Shown here: positions 10,141 through 18,729 of the stretch, piece by piece
How positions within the stretch are numbered: the stretch's first letter is position 1
Layout of the letters: the number at the start of each line of letters is the position of its first letter
DNA from: a gamma proteobacterium HTCC2207
GTDB taxonomy: Bacteria; Pseudomonadota; Gammaproteobacteria; Pseudomonadales; Porticoccaceae
NCBI GenBank assembly: GCA_905182855.1
Contig: CAJJDA010000005.1
Location: 62,001-126,000, forward strand
Length of the DNA stretch: 64,000 nucleotides
Reading direction: 5' to 3'
Position numbers and translations under genes: made by a program
The notes under the pieces: model-generated
What the model saw: only the letters and a program-made list of their open reading frames with translations
Told to the model about the DNA's origin: nothing
Databases searched by the model: none

Positions 10141-10160
10141 AATCGGATACGGTGGAGTAA
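10141..10160 (+). repeat. glmS 3'-end repeat, copy 3
   Basis: This 20-mer matches copy 2 at 17 of 20 positions and the native glmS end at 15 of 20. In frame it reads S-D-T-V-E-stop. It sits 2 bp outside the right inverted repeat of module 2, the same arrangement as copy 2 relative to module 1 (9 bp outside its inverted repeat). Confidence 0.6.
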
Positions 10161-11091
10161 ATTTCAATAGTAAATTAATCGGAGAAAATCATAAATATTG
10201 TTTGGATAATGTCTGATATTTAAACTTACATAATTTTTACACCAAAGTCCTTTTCTGAGAAATAAAACTTACAAATAACTATTTGAAATTTAGAATCATC
10301 TGGAGTTATATATTTAAGTATATGCACAGACACAGCAGACTTTGGGGGAATAGTTAATAACGAATCTAAAGAAGTATGATGTATTACCACCACAGGAGAA
10401 ATAGACCCTCAAAACTATGAAAGCAATAGCATGTAAATCCATAATGAATATTCAAAACTCTAGTTGTTGAGCTTAATGTAAATAATAAAATAGATTAAAA
10501 TTAATTTAAGATAGCTAACGAACAATACGCATTCTTAAATTATGTAATCCTAAAAATATTAACAACATTATTTGATAAAGCAAAATATATAGCCGCAGGA
10601 TCTACTACACAAAATATCAAACTAAGAATTGGTGTTTCAAAACCAGAAAAGAACGAATACTACAAAAGCAAAAGAGAAGTTGGAAAAAAGAGCGATAATG
10701 TAATTTACTATTCAAATACACTCAGCGACCATGGAGTGGCATTAAGAGGAGAGTAAAAAGTATGTGATCGTTGAATAAATGCAAGGATGGTAGTCTATAA
10801 TTAATGATCAGTTTTTATGTTTCAAAAAAGACCGAGGGCACCCCAATGATGACTTTAGTTTTTTATATGTCGGCAAACTATGGTCAATAACTTTATGAAA
10901 AATCTGGTCTCGGTGTTTTATTACAAGCCCAAATATCGCTATTTCTATCAATGGAATATAACTATAATAATGATGGTGAGGTTAGTTAGGCGTCATCTTT
11001 AAATCAAAAGACAGCGTAATAGGGGTAGTCTAATGAGGACAAGTGTTTTGGTAAAACGAATAGGCAACCACTACTATCCTGGCACCATAAA
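10161..11091. other. AT-rich degenerate stretch without an intact gene
   Basis: About 930 bp are strongly AT-rich and rich in stops on both strands. Short open pieces have normal-looking amino-acid composition, including one at 10505-10756 and another around 10330-10435 that is interrupted by a stop (T-A-D-F-G-G-I-V, then I-T-T-T-G-E-I-D-P). These suggest decayed coding sequence of a further module. No clear inverted repeat was found closing it on the right. Confidence 0.5.
10505..10756 (+). pseudogene. Unidentified gene remnant
   Basis: This frame of 83 codons is open but has no start codon. It encodes a lysine- and tyrosine-rich segment (RIGVSKPEKNEYYKSKREVG, later VIYYSNTLSDHGVALRGE). The length without stops in such AT-rich DNA suggests former coding sequence. 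I do not recognise the family, and chance is not excluded. Confidence 0.3.
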
Positions 11092-11418
11092 GTGAACCTA
11101 TACCTACTACTTTTTACGGCAATAGCATTAGAAGTCTTAGGCACAATGCTTCTTCCTGCTTCATATAATTTTACTAAACCCCTACCTAGCCTCATTTTAC
11201 TTGTATCCTATGCAGTGTCCTTTTACCTTTTGGCGGTTTTATCACAAAGACTCCCTTTGGCTGTAATTTATGCATCTTGGTCTGGATTGGGTGTCTTATC
11301 CGTCGCCCTATTCAGCGTTATTTTTTATAAGCAGATTCTGAATTGGCAAATGATACTGGGCATATTTTTCATTATTGTAGGCGTTACCTTAGTTAATATT
11401 TATAAGGTGGAAAGTTAA
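11092..11418 (+). CDS. Small multidrug resistance (SMR/EmrE-family) transporter
   Basis: The 108-residue protein has four predicted membrane helices over nearly its whole length. The first helix carries the invariant glutamate in AIALEVLGT (Glu14-equivalent), which binds protons and cationic substrate in SMR proteins. The third helix has the typical Y-A-x-W-S-G-L-G signature (YASWSGLG). It starts at GTG 11092. SMR proteins act as dimers in the inner membrane and export quaternary cations, guanidinium or polyamines; the substrate cannot be told here. It is the only intact gene in the right part of the island. Confidence 0.88.
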   Translation: MNLYLLLFTAIALEVLGTMLLPASYNFTKPLPSLILLVSYAVSFYLLAVLSQRLPLAVIYASWSGLGVLSVALFSVIFYKQILNWQMILGIFFIIVGVTLVNIYKVES

Positions 11419-12170
11419 ACGTTTTTGAACCAAACGCTACGGTTGCTTAATAAGAATAAGCTACCAAATATTTTTGTTTCTGCCTGCCAAATACAATATA
11501 CCTCTTTATTACATCAATGCAGTCAGCTTTTTTTTACATTAACGCTCGGTTTAAAGCTGTCTCCTAGAGCTACAGATAAATACTATTAACGGCGAGGAAA
11601 ATATTTTTTTGGTTACATTTAACGGAAGCTCTTATAGAATTCAATGGGATATACAACCGAGGTAGATAACGGCACAGAAAACATACCCAATTTAACCAAT
11701 CTGGGCCAATAGCGATAACAAATCCCCTCACACATTTTCGGATTGCGACAAATACCCTAGTGTTTTTACAAGCCAAAAAGGCGCTAAAATTGCCATTGAC
11801 CGCCCTGACCTTGCCAAACTGGTCGGCGATTCGTCGACTAATTAAAGGCTGTTTATCACAGTGGGCCGATGGCCTATCGTTCATGGCCAACAAGGTCAGA
11901 TCAACCAACTCGATGTTAGTTCTAAACTGTTGGCATGAATAGACGCGACGTTAAAAGTTCACGACCAAGCCTATCAATAAATATCTAGCTGAAAATCCCC
12001 TAGTTAACTCTTAAAACAAACGGCTAAACGGTGATAAACGGAATTAGCACCAGATTGTCCGATTAGGTTGCTATGATCGTCAGGTAGGTTGGTAACGGGC
12101 AGGTAGCAAACAGACTGTTAAGTAGAAATATAACTCAAAGGCATATACTATAAGTATAGTACAGAGTGCC
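11419..12170. other. Gene-free stretch with decayed coding-like sequence
   Basis: Base composition returns toward that of the host from about 11600. A stretch around 11690-11940 has long open frames on both strands, but none has a start site or a recognisable domain, and frames are interrupted. I read it as a worn gene of unknown identity. From 11945 to 12145 I see nothing identifiable. Confidence 0.4.
12146..12161. promoter_or_regulatory. Perfect palindrome upstream of the 12219 gene
   Basis: TACTATA-AG-TATAGTA is an exact inverted repeat of 7-bp arms with a 2-bp spacer. It lies 57 bp before the proposed start of the next gene. A dimeric repressor site is possible, but no regulator is assigned. 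Confidence 0.35.
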
Positions 12171-12218
12171 TTGGTGGCATCCAATAGAAAAGCCAACAGA
12201 CACTATAAGAGTGCAGCT

Positions 12219-12842
12219 ATGTCATCAGAAGAATTGCGTGTTGTTGTTGTAGTTTATCTAGCGGCTATAGCGCCCTTAGTGGTCATTTTAGCCGGCAAAA
12301 AGCATCTGCCCGACTGGGTGCCAATGATTTATGTTGGTTCGGTTTTGGGCTGTGCGGTGGGTTGGGAGCTTTGGTTTAACTATGGATGGCTTGACGGCGA
12401 GCCGGTAGACGCGCGCAGGGCCATGGCCCTAAATATTTGGCTGCCTAAATCCATCAACTGGCTGATGAACTCATTGGCTGATGGAGGGGCTATTTGTTTA
12501 GGTGGTCTGTGGCTTATGTGGCTAGTTACCGGCAAAGATTCGGCAGTGTTTAAGAGCTGGCACTGGGGAGCGTTCGGTGTATTGTTAGTCTGGTGCGTTG
12601 GGCAGAATCTAGTCGTGGAATTATTTTTATACCATGACCAACTAGCGAATGGGAAAGTACTGTCGTGGGCGCCTCTGGCGCCATCTGGGCCCTATTTTAA
12701 CCCAACCCTATTTGAACTTAATGAACGCGGCGTGCGGTTGCAAACCCAGATCCCCTGGCTAGTCTTTCCTTTTCTACTTTATCAAGCGGTTATTTTGACA
12801 ACGCGAAAAATACGGTTAAGCCTGTACCGACTCTCGGATTAA
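12219..12842 (+). CDS. Hypothetical multi-pass membrane protein
   Basis: I do not recognise this 207-residue protein. Hydrophobic segments occur near residues 6-25 (VVVVVYLAAIAPLVVILAG), 32-48, 85-110 (GGAICLGGLWLMWLVTG), 120-138 and close to the C-terminus (PWLVFPFLLYQAVILTT). A conserved-looking motif GWELWFNYGWLDGEPVDAR follows the second helix. Codon use matches the core genome. ATG 12219 has an AAGAG upstream. Alternative TTG and GTG starts at 12171 and 12174 would add 16 or 15 hydrophilic residues. It converges on hexR, with 8 bp between the stops. Confidence 0.7.
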   Translation: MSSEELRVVVVVYLAAIAPLVVILAGKKHLPDWVPMIYVGSVLGCAVGWELWFNYGWLDGEPVDARRAMALNIWLPKSINWLMNSLADGGAICLGGLWLMWLVTGKDSAVFKSWHWGAFGVLLVWCVGQNLVVELFLYHDQLANGKVLSWAPLAPSGPYFNPTLFELNERGVRLQTQIPWLVFPFLLYQAVILTTRKIRLSLYRLSD

Positions 12843-12850
12843 TACTGCAG

Positions 12851-13699
12851 TCAATGACTGCGAAGAGACGATAAGCCCGCCTGAAGCTGCCGCAAATGGG
12901 CATCGAGTTGGGGCCCTTTCTTTTGTGCGACACCTATAGCTAAAACGTCAATGACGGCTAAGTGAGCAATCCGTGATGACAGCGGCGTATAGATTTGGAT
13001 GTCTTCTTTGGCGTCTACATCAATACCGATAGTCGCGCTGCGTGCCACTGGCGAATCGCTGGGTGCCAGACCGATCACGATACCGCCTGCTTTCTTGACC
13101 AGCTCCATTGAGTCCAAAAGTGCCTGAGTGCGTCCCGATTGCGAAATGGCAAATACCACATCGCCCGGGCGTAGAGAGGTGGCAGACATATTTTGTAAAT
13201 GCGGGTCTGAGTAAGCCGCCGATGTTATCTGTAAGCGGAAGAATTTATGTTGAGCGTCAAATGCCACCGCAGCAGAGGCCCCAAATCCGTAAAACTCGAC
13301 CCGATCTGCGGCATTAATGGCGGCTACTGCCGCCTCAAGCTTTTCTAACACGAGGCTATCGCGTACCTTAAGCAATGTATCGACCGTGGAATCGAAAACC
13401 TTATGCGTATACTCTCGAGTTGAATCGCTCTCCGTTACCGCGATCTGCCCATAGCTGGGGCTAGATGCCAGCTGTTGCGCAAGCGCTAACTTAAAATCTT
13501 GAAAGCCTTTGCAGCCAACCGCGCGGCAAAACCGAACCACGGTTGGCTCACTGACACCGGACTGTTGGGCGAGATCAACAATACGCATACGTATCACATT
13601 CAGCGGATCCTTGAGAACAAACTCTGCCACCTTACGTTCAGATTTACGTAAATCAGGGAGGGTATCGCTAATAGATTGTGTAAGTTCTGCCGGCTTCAT
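12851..13699 (-). CDS. hexR: HexR-type transcriptional regulator (RpiR family)
   Basis: The 282-residue protein has an N-terminal RpiR helix-turn-helix (SERKVAEFVL, then QQSGVSEPTVVRFCRAVGCKGFQDFK) and a C-terminal sugar-phosphate-binding SIS domain (FGFGASAA-like YGFGASAAVAFD, then ISQSGRT). This is the architecture of HexR, which senses 2-keto-3-deoxy-6-phosphogluconate and controls Entner-Doudoroff and central carbon genes. It stands alone, without zwf or edd beside it. A palindrome resembling the HexR site lies 22 bp upstream of its start, which suggests autoregulation. Confidence 0.85.
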   Translation of the reverse strand: MKPAELTQSISDTLPDLRKSERKVAEFVLKDPLNVIRMRIVDLAQQSGVSEPTVVRFCRAVGCKGFQDFKLALAQQLASSPSYGQIAVTESDSTREYTHKVFDSTVDTLLKVRDSLVLEKLEAAVAAINAADRVEFYGFGASAAVAFDAQHKFFRLQITSAAYSDPHLQNMSATSLRPGDVVFAISQSGRTQALLDSMELVKKAGGIVIGLAPSDSPVARSATIGIDVDAKEDIQIYTPLSSRIAHLAVIDVLAIGVAQKKGPQLDAHLRQLQAGLSSLRSH

Positions 13700-13720
13700 A
13701 AATTAACCAAATTACTTCTG

Positions 13721-13735
13721 TGTAAAAAATTTACA
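13721..13735. promoter_or_regulatory. Candidate HexR operator
   Basis: TGTAAAAAATTTACA is a near-perfect palindrome with TGTAA/TTACA half-sites, like the HexR sites known from Shewanella and other Gammaproteobacteria (TGTAAT-type arms). It lies between hexR and uvrD, just upstream of hexR. A half-site-like TGTAGTAAAAAACA occurs at 13761-13774. Confidence 0.5.
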
Positions 13736-13906
13736 AGAAAACCGAGCTGAAAGCTAGTTTTGTAGTAAAAAACAGGTTATTCAGATCTTATGACGAGTAT
13801 TTCATGACATTTTGGGCGCTGTGGCGACAAATATTTGTTTAGGCGAGCGTAAAAAGAAATATTTATGAAGCCTTTTTCTGTCGCTAAGTTGCTAGAATGC
13901 AGGCCT

Positions 13907-16066
13907 ATGGATGTTACCTCGATACTTGCTAAATTAAATTCCGCTCAGGAAGAAGCCGTTACCAGCGATAAGAAACATTTGTTGGTACTGGCGGGTGCTG
14001 GTAGTGGAAAAACTCGTGTGCTGGTGCATCGTATTGCCTGGAAAATTCAGGTAGAGAATGCATCACCCTATTCTATTCTGGCCGTGACCTTTACCAACAA
14101 GGCATCGAAGGAAATGCGCGAGCGCATCGACGAGTTGATGGGCATGTCATTGCGTGGAATGTGGGTTGGCACATTTCACGGGCTAGCTCACCGCCTTCTT
14201 AAGGCCCACTGGCGGGATGCCAAGCTACCTGAAAATTTCCAAATTCTGGATTCCGATGACCAGTTGAGATTAGTTAAGCGGGTCATGCGTAGCATGGATC
14301 TCGATGAACAGCGCTGGCCACCTAAGCAGGCGCAGTGGTGGATTAACGGCCAGAAAGATGAAGGCCTGCGATCCACACACATTCAGGAAGGTGGCGATCC
14401 CTTCTTGGCCACTATGCTGCGGATTTATCGGGGCTATGAAGAGACTTGTGAGCGTCTTGGTGTGATTGACTTCGCCGAGCTGTTATTGCGCGCACTAGAG
14501 CTTTGGAAGAACAACCCTGAGGTCCTCAATCACTACCAGCAGCGCTTCCAGCATATTTTAGTGGACGAGTTCCAGGATACTAACGCCGTACAATACGCTT
14601 GGTTACGTATTTTAGCGGGTAAGGTTAGTGCCGTCACTGCCGTCGGCGACGATGATCAATCGATCTATGGCTGGCGAGGAGCTAAAGTGGAAAATATTCT
14701 CAGTTATGAGCGTGACTTCCCCGGCACACATATTGTCAAGCTTGAGCAAAACTATCGCTCAACGGCCAATATTTTGCTGGCTGCGAATGCGATAATCGAC
14801 AAGAACCCTGAACGACTAGGTAAGGTTCTTTGGACAGATGCGGGAGAAGGCGAAACTATTGCGCTCTATGCCGCTTTTAACGAACATGATGAATCACGTT
14901 ACATCGCTGATCGCATACAGAGTTGGGTCAATGACGGCAACCGTCGCGAAGACGCTGCGATTCTCTATCGATCTAATGCCCAGTCTCGAGTTTTAGAAGC
15001 CGCGCTGTTACAGGCAGATATTCCCTATCGTATTTATGGCGGCCAGCGCTTCTTTGAGCGCTTGGAAGTAAAAAATGCCCTGGCCTATTTGCGTCTAATG
15101 TTAAACTGCCATGACGATGTTGCCTTTGAGCGGGTTATCAATACACCGACTCGCGGTATTGGCGATCGCACCCTAGAACTGATCCGTCAATTGGCCCGCG
15201 AGCAGGAAACGTCTATGTGGGGTGCATCGGTCATTATTGTTAAAGAGAGTCGCTTGGCGGCACGAGCAATAAATGCTGTCGCAATGTTTATTGAGTTGAT
15301 CAATGAAATGAGCGGCCAGCATGACGAAGTTACTCTGGCGGAACAGGCTGAAAATGCTATCCAGCACAGTGGACTGATTGAAATGCACCGTCGTGAGAAA
15401 GGCGAGCGCGGACAGGCACGGGTAGAAAACCTCGAGGAACTGGTCAGCGCCTGCCGAAACTTTGATCCAGAAGATCATGACCTTGCGGTGTTGCCGCAAT
15501 TCCTCGATCAGGTAGCCTTAGATTCTGGCGATCGCCAAGCGGATGAGGATCAGGATGCCGTTCAATTAATGACATTGCATAGCGCCAAGGGGTTGGAGTT
15601 TCCGTTAGTCTTTATTGCCGGTATGGAAGAAAACTTATTTCCACACAAGATGTCTATTGATGAGCCGGGCCGGTTAGAAGAAGAGCGACGTTTGGCTTAT
15701 GTTGGCATTACCCGGGCCATGCAAAAACTGTATTTGACCTTTGCCGAGAGCCGCTCAATATATGGCAGTGAATCATTTAATTCCGTGTCTCGCTTTGTAC
15801 GTGATATTCCTCAAGAGGTCATTGAAGAGGTTCGGCTACAGAATAATATTGCAAGACCGACCACCTATGCCGCCGGCGCTATACAAAGTGATCCGGGCGC
15901 TGACACGGGCTTTAATTTAGGTCAGCAGGTAATACACAATGTCTATGGTGAAGGTGCTATCTTAAACTTTGAGGGTAACGGGCCAAGGGCTAGAGTGCAT
16001 ATTCGTTTTGAGACCGTTGGGACAAAAATATTAATTTTGGCATCAGCGAATCTGACTGCGGCATAA
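13907..16066 (+). CDS. uvrD: DNA helicase II
   Basis: UvrD is a superfamily 1A 3'-5' helicase for nucleotide excision and mismatch repair. From ATG 13907 the protein has 719 residues, the usual length, and begins MDVTSILAKLN, as UvrD does. The upstream ATG at 13865 adds 14 unrelated residues. Visible motifs are Walker A (AGAGSGKT, residues 29-36), motif Ia TFTNKAS, motif II DEFQDT, motif III GDDDQSIYGWRGA, motif IV EQNYRS, motif V LMTLHSAKGLEF and motif VI YVGITRA. The C-terminus has the Tudor-like GxxVxHxxYGEG tail found in UvrD. Confidence 0.95.
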   Translation: MDVTSILAKLNSAQEEAVTSDKKHLLVLAGAGSGKTRVLVHRIAWKIQVENASPYSILAVTFTNKASKEMRERIDELMGMSLRGMWVGTFHGLAHRLLKAHWRDAKLPENFQILDSDDQLRLVKRVMRSMDLDEQRWPPKQAQWWINGQKDEGLRSTHIQEGGDPFLATMLRIYRGYEETCERLGVIDFAELLLRALELWKNNPEVLNHYQQRFQHILVDEFQDTNAVQYAWLRILAGKVSAVTAVGDDDQSIYGWRGAKVENILSYERDFPGTHIVKLEQNYRSTANILLAANAIIDKNPERLGKVLWTDAGEGETIALYAAFNEHDESRYIADRIQSWVNDGNRREDAAILYRSNAQSRVLEAALLQADIPYRIYGGQRFFERLEVKNALAYLRLMLNCHDDVAFERVINTPTRGIGDRTLELIRQLAREQETSMWGASVIIVKESRLAARAINAVAMFIELINEMSGQHDEVTLAEQAENAIQHSGLIEMHRREKGERGQARVENLEELVSACRNFDPEDHDLAVLPQFLDQVALDSGDRQADEDQDAVQLMTLHSAKGLEFPLVFIAGMEENLFPHKMSIDEPGRLEEERRLAYVGITRAMQKLYLTFAESRSIYGSESFNSVSRFVRDIPQEVIEEVRLQNNIARPTTYAAGAIQSDPGADTGFNLGQQVIHNVYGEGAILNFEGNGPRARVHIRFETVGTKILILASANLTAA

Positions 16067-16090
16067 ATGACAGAGGTAAAGAGGATAACA

Positions 16091-17179
16091 ATGCGCATAA
16101 TAATTACGGCAATAATGGCGTTGGCCCTAGCCGGCTGCGGTAGTAAAACAGCGGTCAGCGACTCGGAAGGCGCCCTAGATACCCAGCAGAGCTTTAAATG
16201 GAAGTTAGTGACGACCTGGCCGAAAAACTATCCCGGCCTTGGCTCTGCACCGGAAAACTTTGCTAACAGAGTTGCCGCCATGAGTGGTGGCCGATTAACC
16301 ATTAAAGTGTTTGGGGCCGGTCAGCTAGTACCCGCCTTTGAGGTATTTGATGCAGTCTCTCAGGGGACGGCTCAGGTGGGTCATGGCGCGTCTTACTATT
16401 GGACGGGAAAAACTAAGGCCGCCGCATTTTTCACCTCGGTACCCTTTGGTCTAAATGCCCAAGAGATGAACGGCTGGCTCCACTACGGAGGCGGTCTTGA
16501 ATTGTGGCGCGAGCTCTACGAGCCGTTTAATTTGGTCCCCTTTGCAGCCGGCAGTACCGGCGTACAGATGGCTGGTTGGTTCAACCGCGAGATTAACTCA
16601 ATGGATGACATTAAAGGCTTAAAAATGCGCATCCCCGGCTTGGGTGGCGACGTGATTACCCGAGCTGGTGGCGTGTCTGTGACCATGCCGGGTGGTGAGC
16701 TGTATACCTCTATGCAGACCGGAGTGATTGACGCCACCGAATGGGTTGGCCCCTACAATGATTTAGCGTTTGGTTTTCATCAAGTGGCAAAGTACTACTA
16801 TTATCCCGGCTGGCATGAGCCGGGCCCTATCCTGGAGTTGATTGTTAACAAAGATGCCTATGCCTCTCTTCCAAAAGATCTACAAGCCATTGTTGAGGGA
16901 GCGGCACGAGCTGTGAACCAGGATATGCTTGATGAGTATACGGCGCGCAACAACAGCGCACTGGTTGAGCTGGTTGAAACTCATGGTGTTGATGTGCGAA
17001 AACTACCCGACGATGTAGTGGCAGAGTTGCGCCGTCTGTCAGCGGAGGTTGTCGAAGAGCTGGCAGAGGATACAGAAATATCACGCCGTATAGCCGAGTC
17101 AGTAAAGGCCTTTCAGAAACAGGCTATGACCTACCATGAGATATCCGAAGAGGCCTACTACAGGGCTCGTCGGCAGTAG
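16091..17179 (+). CDS. TRAP transporter substrate-binding lipoprotein (DctP family, TakP-like)
   Basis: From ATG 16091 (upstream AAGAGGA) the product has 362 residues and starts with a lipoprotein signal ending in the lipobox LAGC (Cys near residue 15). The mature part contains KWKLVTTWPKNYPGLG, GGRLTIKVFGAG and EVFDAVSQGTAQVGHGA, typical of TRAP binding proteins close to the 2-oxoacid binder TakP, and YTSMQTGVIDATEW near the ligand arginine region. No dctQ or dctM gene is next to it, so it is an orphan here. It probably sits on the inner membrane as a periplasmic receptor. The ligand is inferred only by family resemblance. Confidence 0.88.
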   Translation: MRIIITAIMALALAGCGSKTAVSDSEGALDTQQSFKWKLVTTWPKNYPGLGSAPENFANRVAAMSGGRLTIKVFGAGQLVPAFEVFDAVSQGTAQVGHGASYYWTGKTKAAAFFTSVPFGLNAQEMNGWLHYGGGLELWRELYEPFNLVPFAAGSTGVQMAGWFNREINSMDDIKGLKMRIPGLGGDVITRAGGVSVTMPGGELYTSMQTGVIDATEWVGPYNDLAFGFHQVAKYYYYPGWHEPGPILELIVNKDAYASLPKDLQAIVEGAARAVNQDMLDEYTARNNSALVELVETHGVDVRKLPDDVVAELRRLSAEVVEELAEDTEISRRIAESVKAFQKQAMTYHEISEEAYYRARRQ

Positions 17180-17267
17180 TGACAGGCTGGCAAGATCGGG
17201 AGCATCGATCTATTGATACGCAGATGGCAGCCCGATAGTGCAATAGCATGGGCCGCCCAGAAGAGCT

Positions 17268-18716
17268 TTAATTTTTCCAGAACGTCGGTGTAAATAGCAC
17301 GAGTAAGGTAAAAATTTCTAAGCGGCCTAGTAGCATCCCCCAGCATAAAACCCACTTGGCGAAGCTGCCGATGTCCGCATAGTTGGTAGCTACGGCACCG
17401 AGGCCTGGGCCAAGGTTGTTCAGCGCCGCCGCGGTCGCCGAATAGGCGGTCACATAGTCCAAGCCGGACGCTAGCAATAGCAGCACCATAAAATAAAAGA
17501 GCGCCAAATAGACACCAAAAAAGGCCCAGATTGCGTCTGTTACACGCTCTGGTATCTGCTGACGACGCACTTTTATTGGCAGTAGCGCGTTGGGGTGGAC
17601 TAGGCGATAGATTTCGCGAATGCCCTGCTTACCCAATATGAGCATGCGGCCAATCTTAATACCACCACCGGTTGAGCCAGCACAGGCACCAAAAAAAGAC
17701 AGAAATAATAAAAAGAACGGCAGAAATGTTGGCCAAGAATGAAATTCAGCGGTGGTAAAACCGGTGGTAGTCATGATCGATACCAGGTGGAAAACACCCT
17801 GACTGACACTGTCGTTCCAGTTGTAGGTACCACTGTAAAAAAGATACAGACAGGTAATCACCGCCCCGATCAGCAGAATATACATATACATTCTCGCTTC
17901 GGCATCCTGCCAGTAGAAGCTTAGGCGTCGGTTGTGCCAGACCATATAATGCAATGCGAAATTGAGCCCTGAGACAATCATAAAAAACGCACAGATCGAC
18001 ATAATCAGGCCGCTATCAAAAAAGCCCATACTGGCATCATGAGTAGAAAATCCGCCAATTGCCACCGTAGAGAAACTGTGACAAATAGCATCAAATCCGC
18101 TCATGCCAGCGGCCCAATAGCCGAGAGCACAGATTGCAGTTAAGGCCAGATAGATTCGAAAAAGTACATTGGCTGTTTCGGTGATACGGGGCGTCAGTTT
18201 TGAATCCTTAACGGGACCTGGGGTTTCTGCTCGGAATATCTGCATGCCACCAACACCTAGCATCGGCAAGATAGCCACTGCTATAACCACGATTCCGATG
18301 CCGCCCAACCACTGCAGCTGCTGGCGATAGTAAAGAATAGATTTAGGCAGATCATCCAGCCCAGAAATTACCGTGGCGCCGGTCGTCGTTAGGCCCGAGA
18401 TTGACTCAAATAGCGCGTCCATAAAGCTCAAATTAGGCGCTTCTGAGAGCATCAGCGGTAGCGCCCCAAATGTACTGAGCACCAGCCAGAAAAATACAGT
18501 GACAATAAATCCGTCTCGTGTGCGCAGCTCCCCCTGACTATCTTTTGAGGGTAGCCAGAATAGGATACCCACCAGTAAGGTGATGACAAAAGCTAAAAGA
18601 AATGTTGGCGAGGTGTTTTCCCCAAAGCCCCATGCGACCAAAATAGGCGACAGCATAGTAAGGCTGAAGATCATCAGCAGAATGCCTAGAACCCGAGCAA
18701 TAACAGCAATATGCAT
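17268..18716 (-). CDS. trkH: Trk system potassium uptake membrane protein
   Basis: This 482-residue protein is the usual length for TrkH/TrkG. The four pore loops are recognisable by the selectivity-filter glycines: SGLTTTGATV, STVAIGGFST, MTTTGFTTA and LNNLGPGLG. Many membrane helices cover the remainder. It forms the K+-conducting dimer gated by TrkA, whose gene lies 13 bp upstream in the same orientation. The two form an operon. Confidence 0.96.
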   Translation of the reverse strand: MHIAVIARVLGILLMIFSLTMLSPILVAWGFGENTSPTFLLAFVITLLVGILFWLPSKDSQGELRTRDGFIVTVFFWLVLSTFGALPLMLSEAPNLSFMDALFESISGLTTTGATVISGLDDLPKSILYYRQQLQWLGGIGIVVIAVAILPMLGVGGMQIFRAETPGPVKDSKLTPRITETANVLFRIYLALTAICALGYWAAGMSGFDAICHSFSTVAIGGFSTHDASMGFFDSGLIMSICAFFMIVSGLNFALHYMVWHNRRLSFYWQDAEARMYMYILLIGAVITCLYLFYSGTYNWNDSVSQGVFHLVSIMTTTGFTTAEFHSWPTFLPFFLLFLSFFGACAGSTGGGIKIGRMLILGKQGIREIYRLVHPNALLPIKVRRQQIPERVTDAIWAFFGVYLALFYFMVLLLLASGLDYVTAYSATAAALNNLGPGLGAVATNYADIGSFAKWVLCWGMLLGRLEIFTLLVLFTPTFWKN

Positions 18717-18729
18717 AGAGACTGTTGCC

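Noticed and set aside
10980-11091. Guanidine riboswitch upstream of the SMR gene
   Set aside because: No paired ACGR-loop hairpins or ykkC core could be found by eye.
11570-11942. Overlapping open frames on both strands in the right part of the island (112 and 60 codons)
   Set aside because: No ribosome-binding site, no recognisable domain and mutually exclusive frames; treated as decayed sequence.
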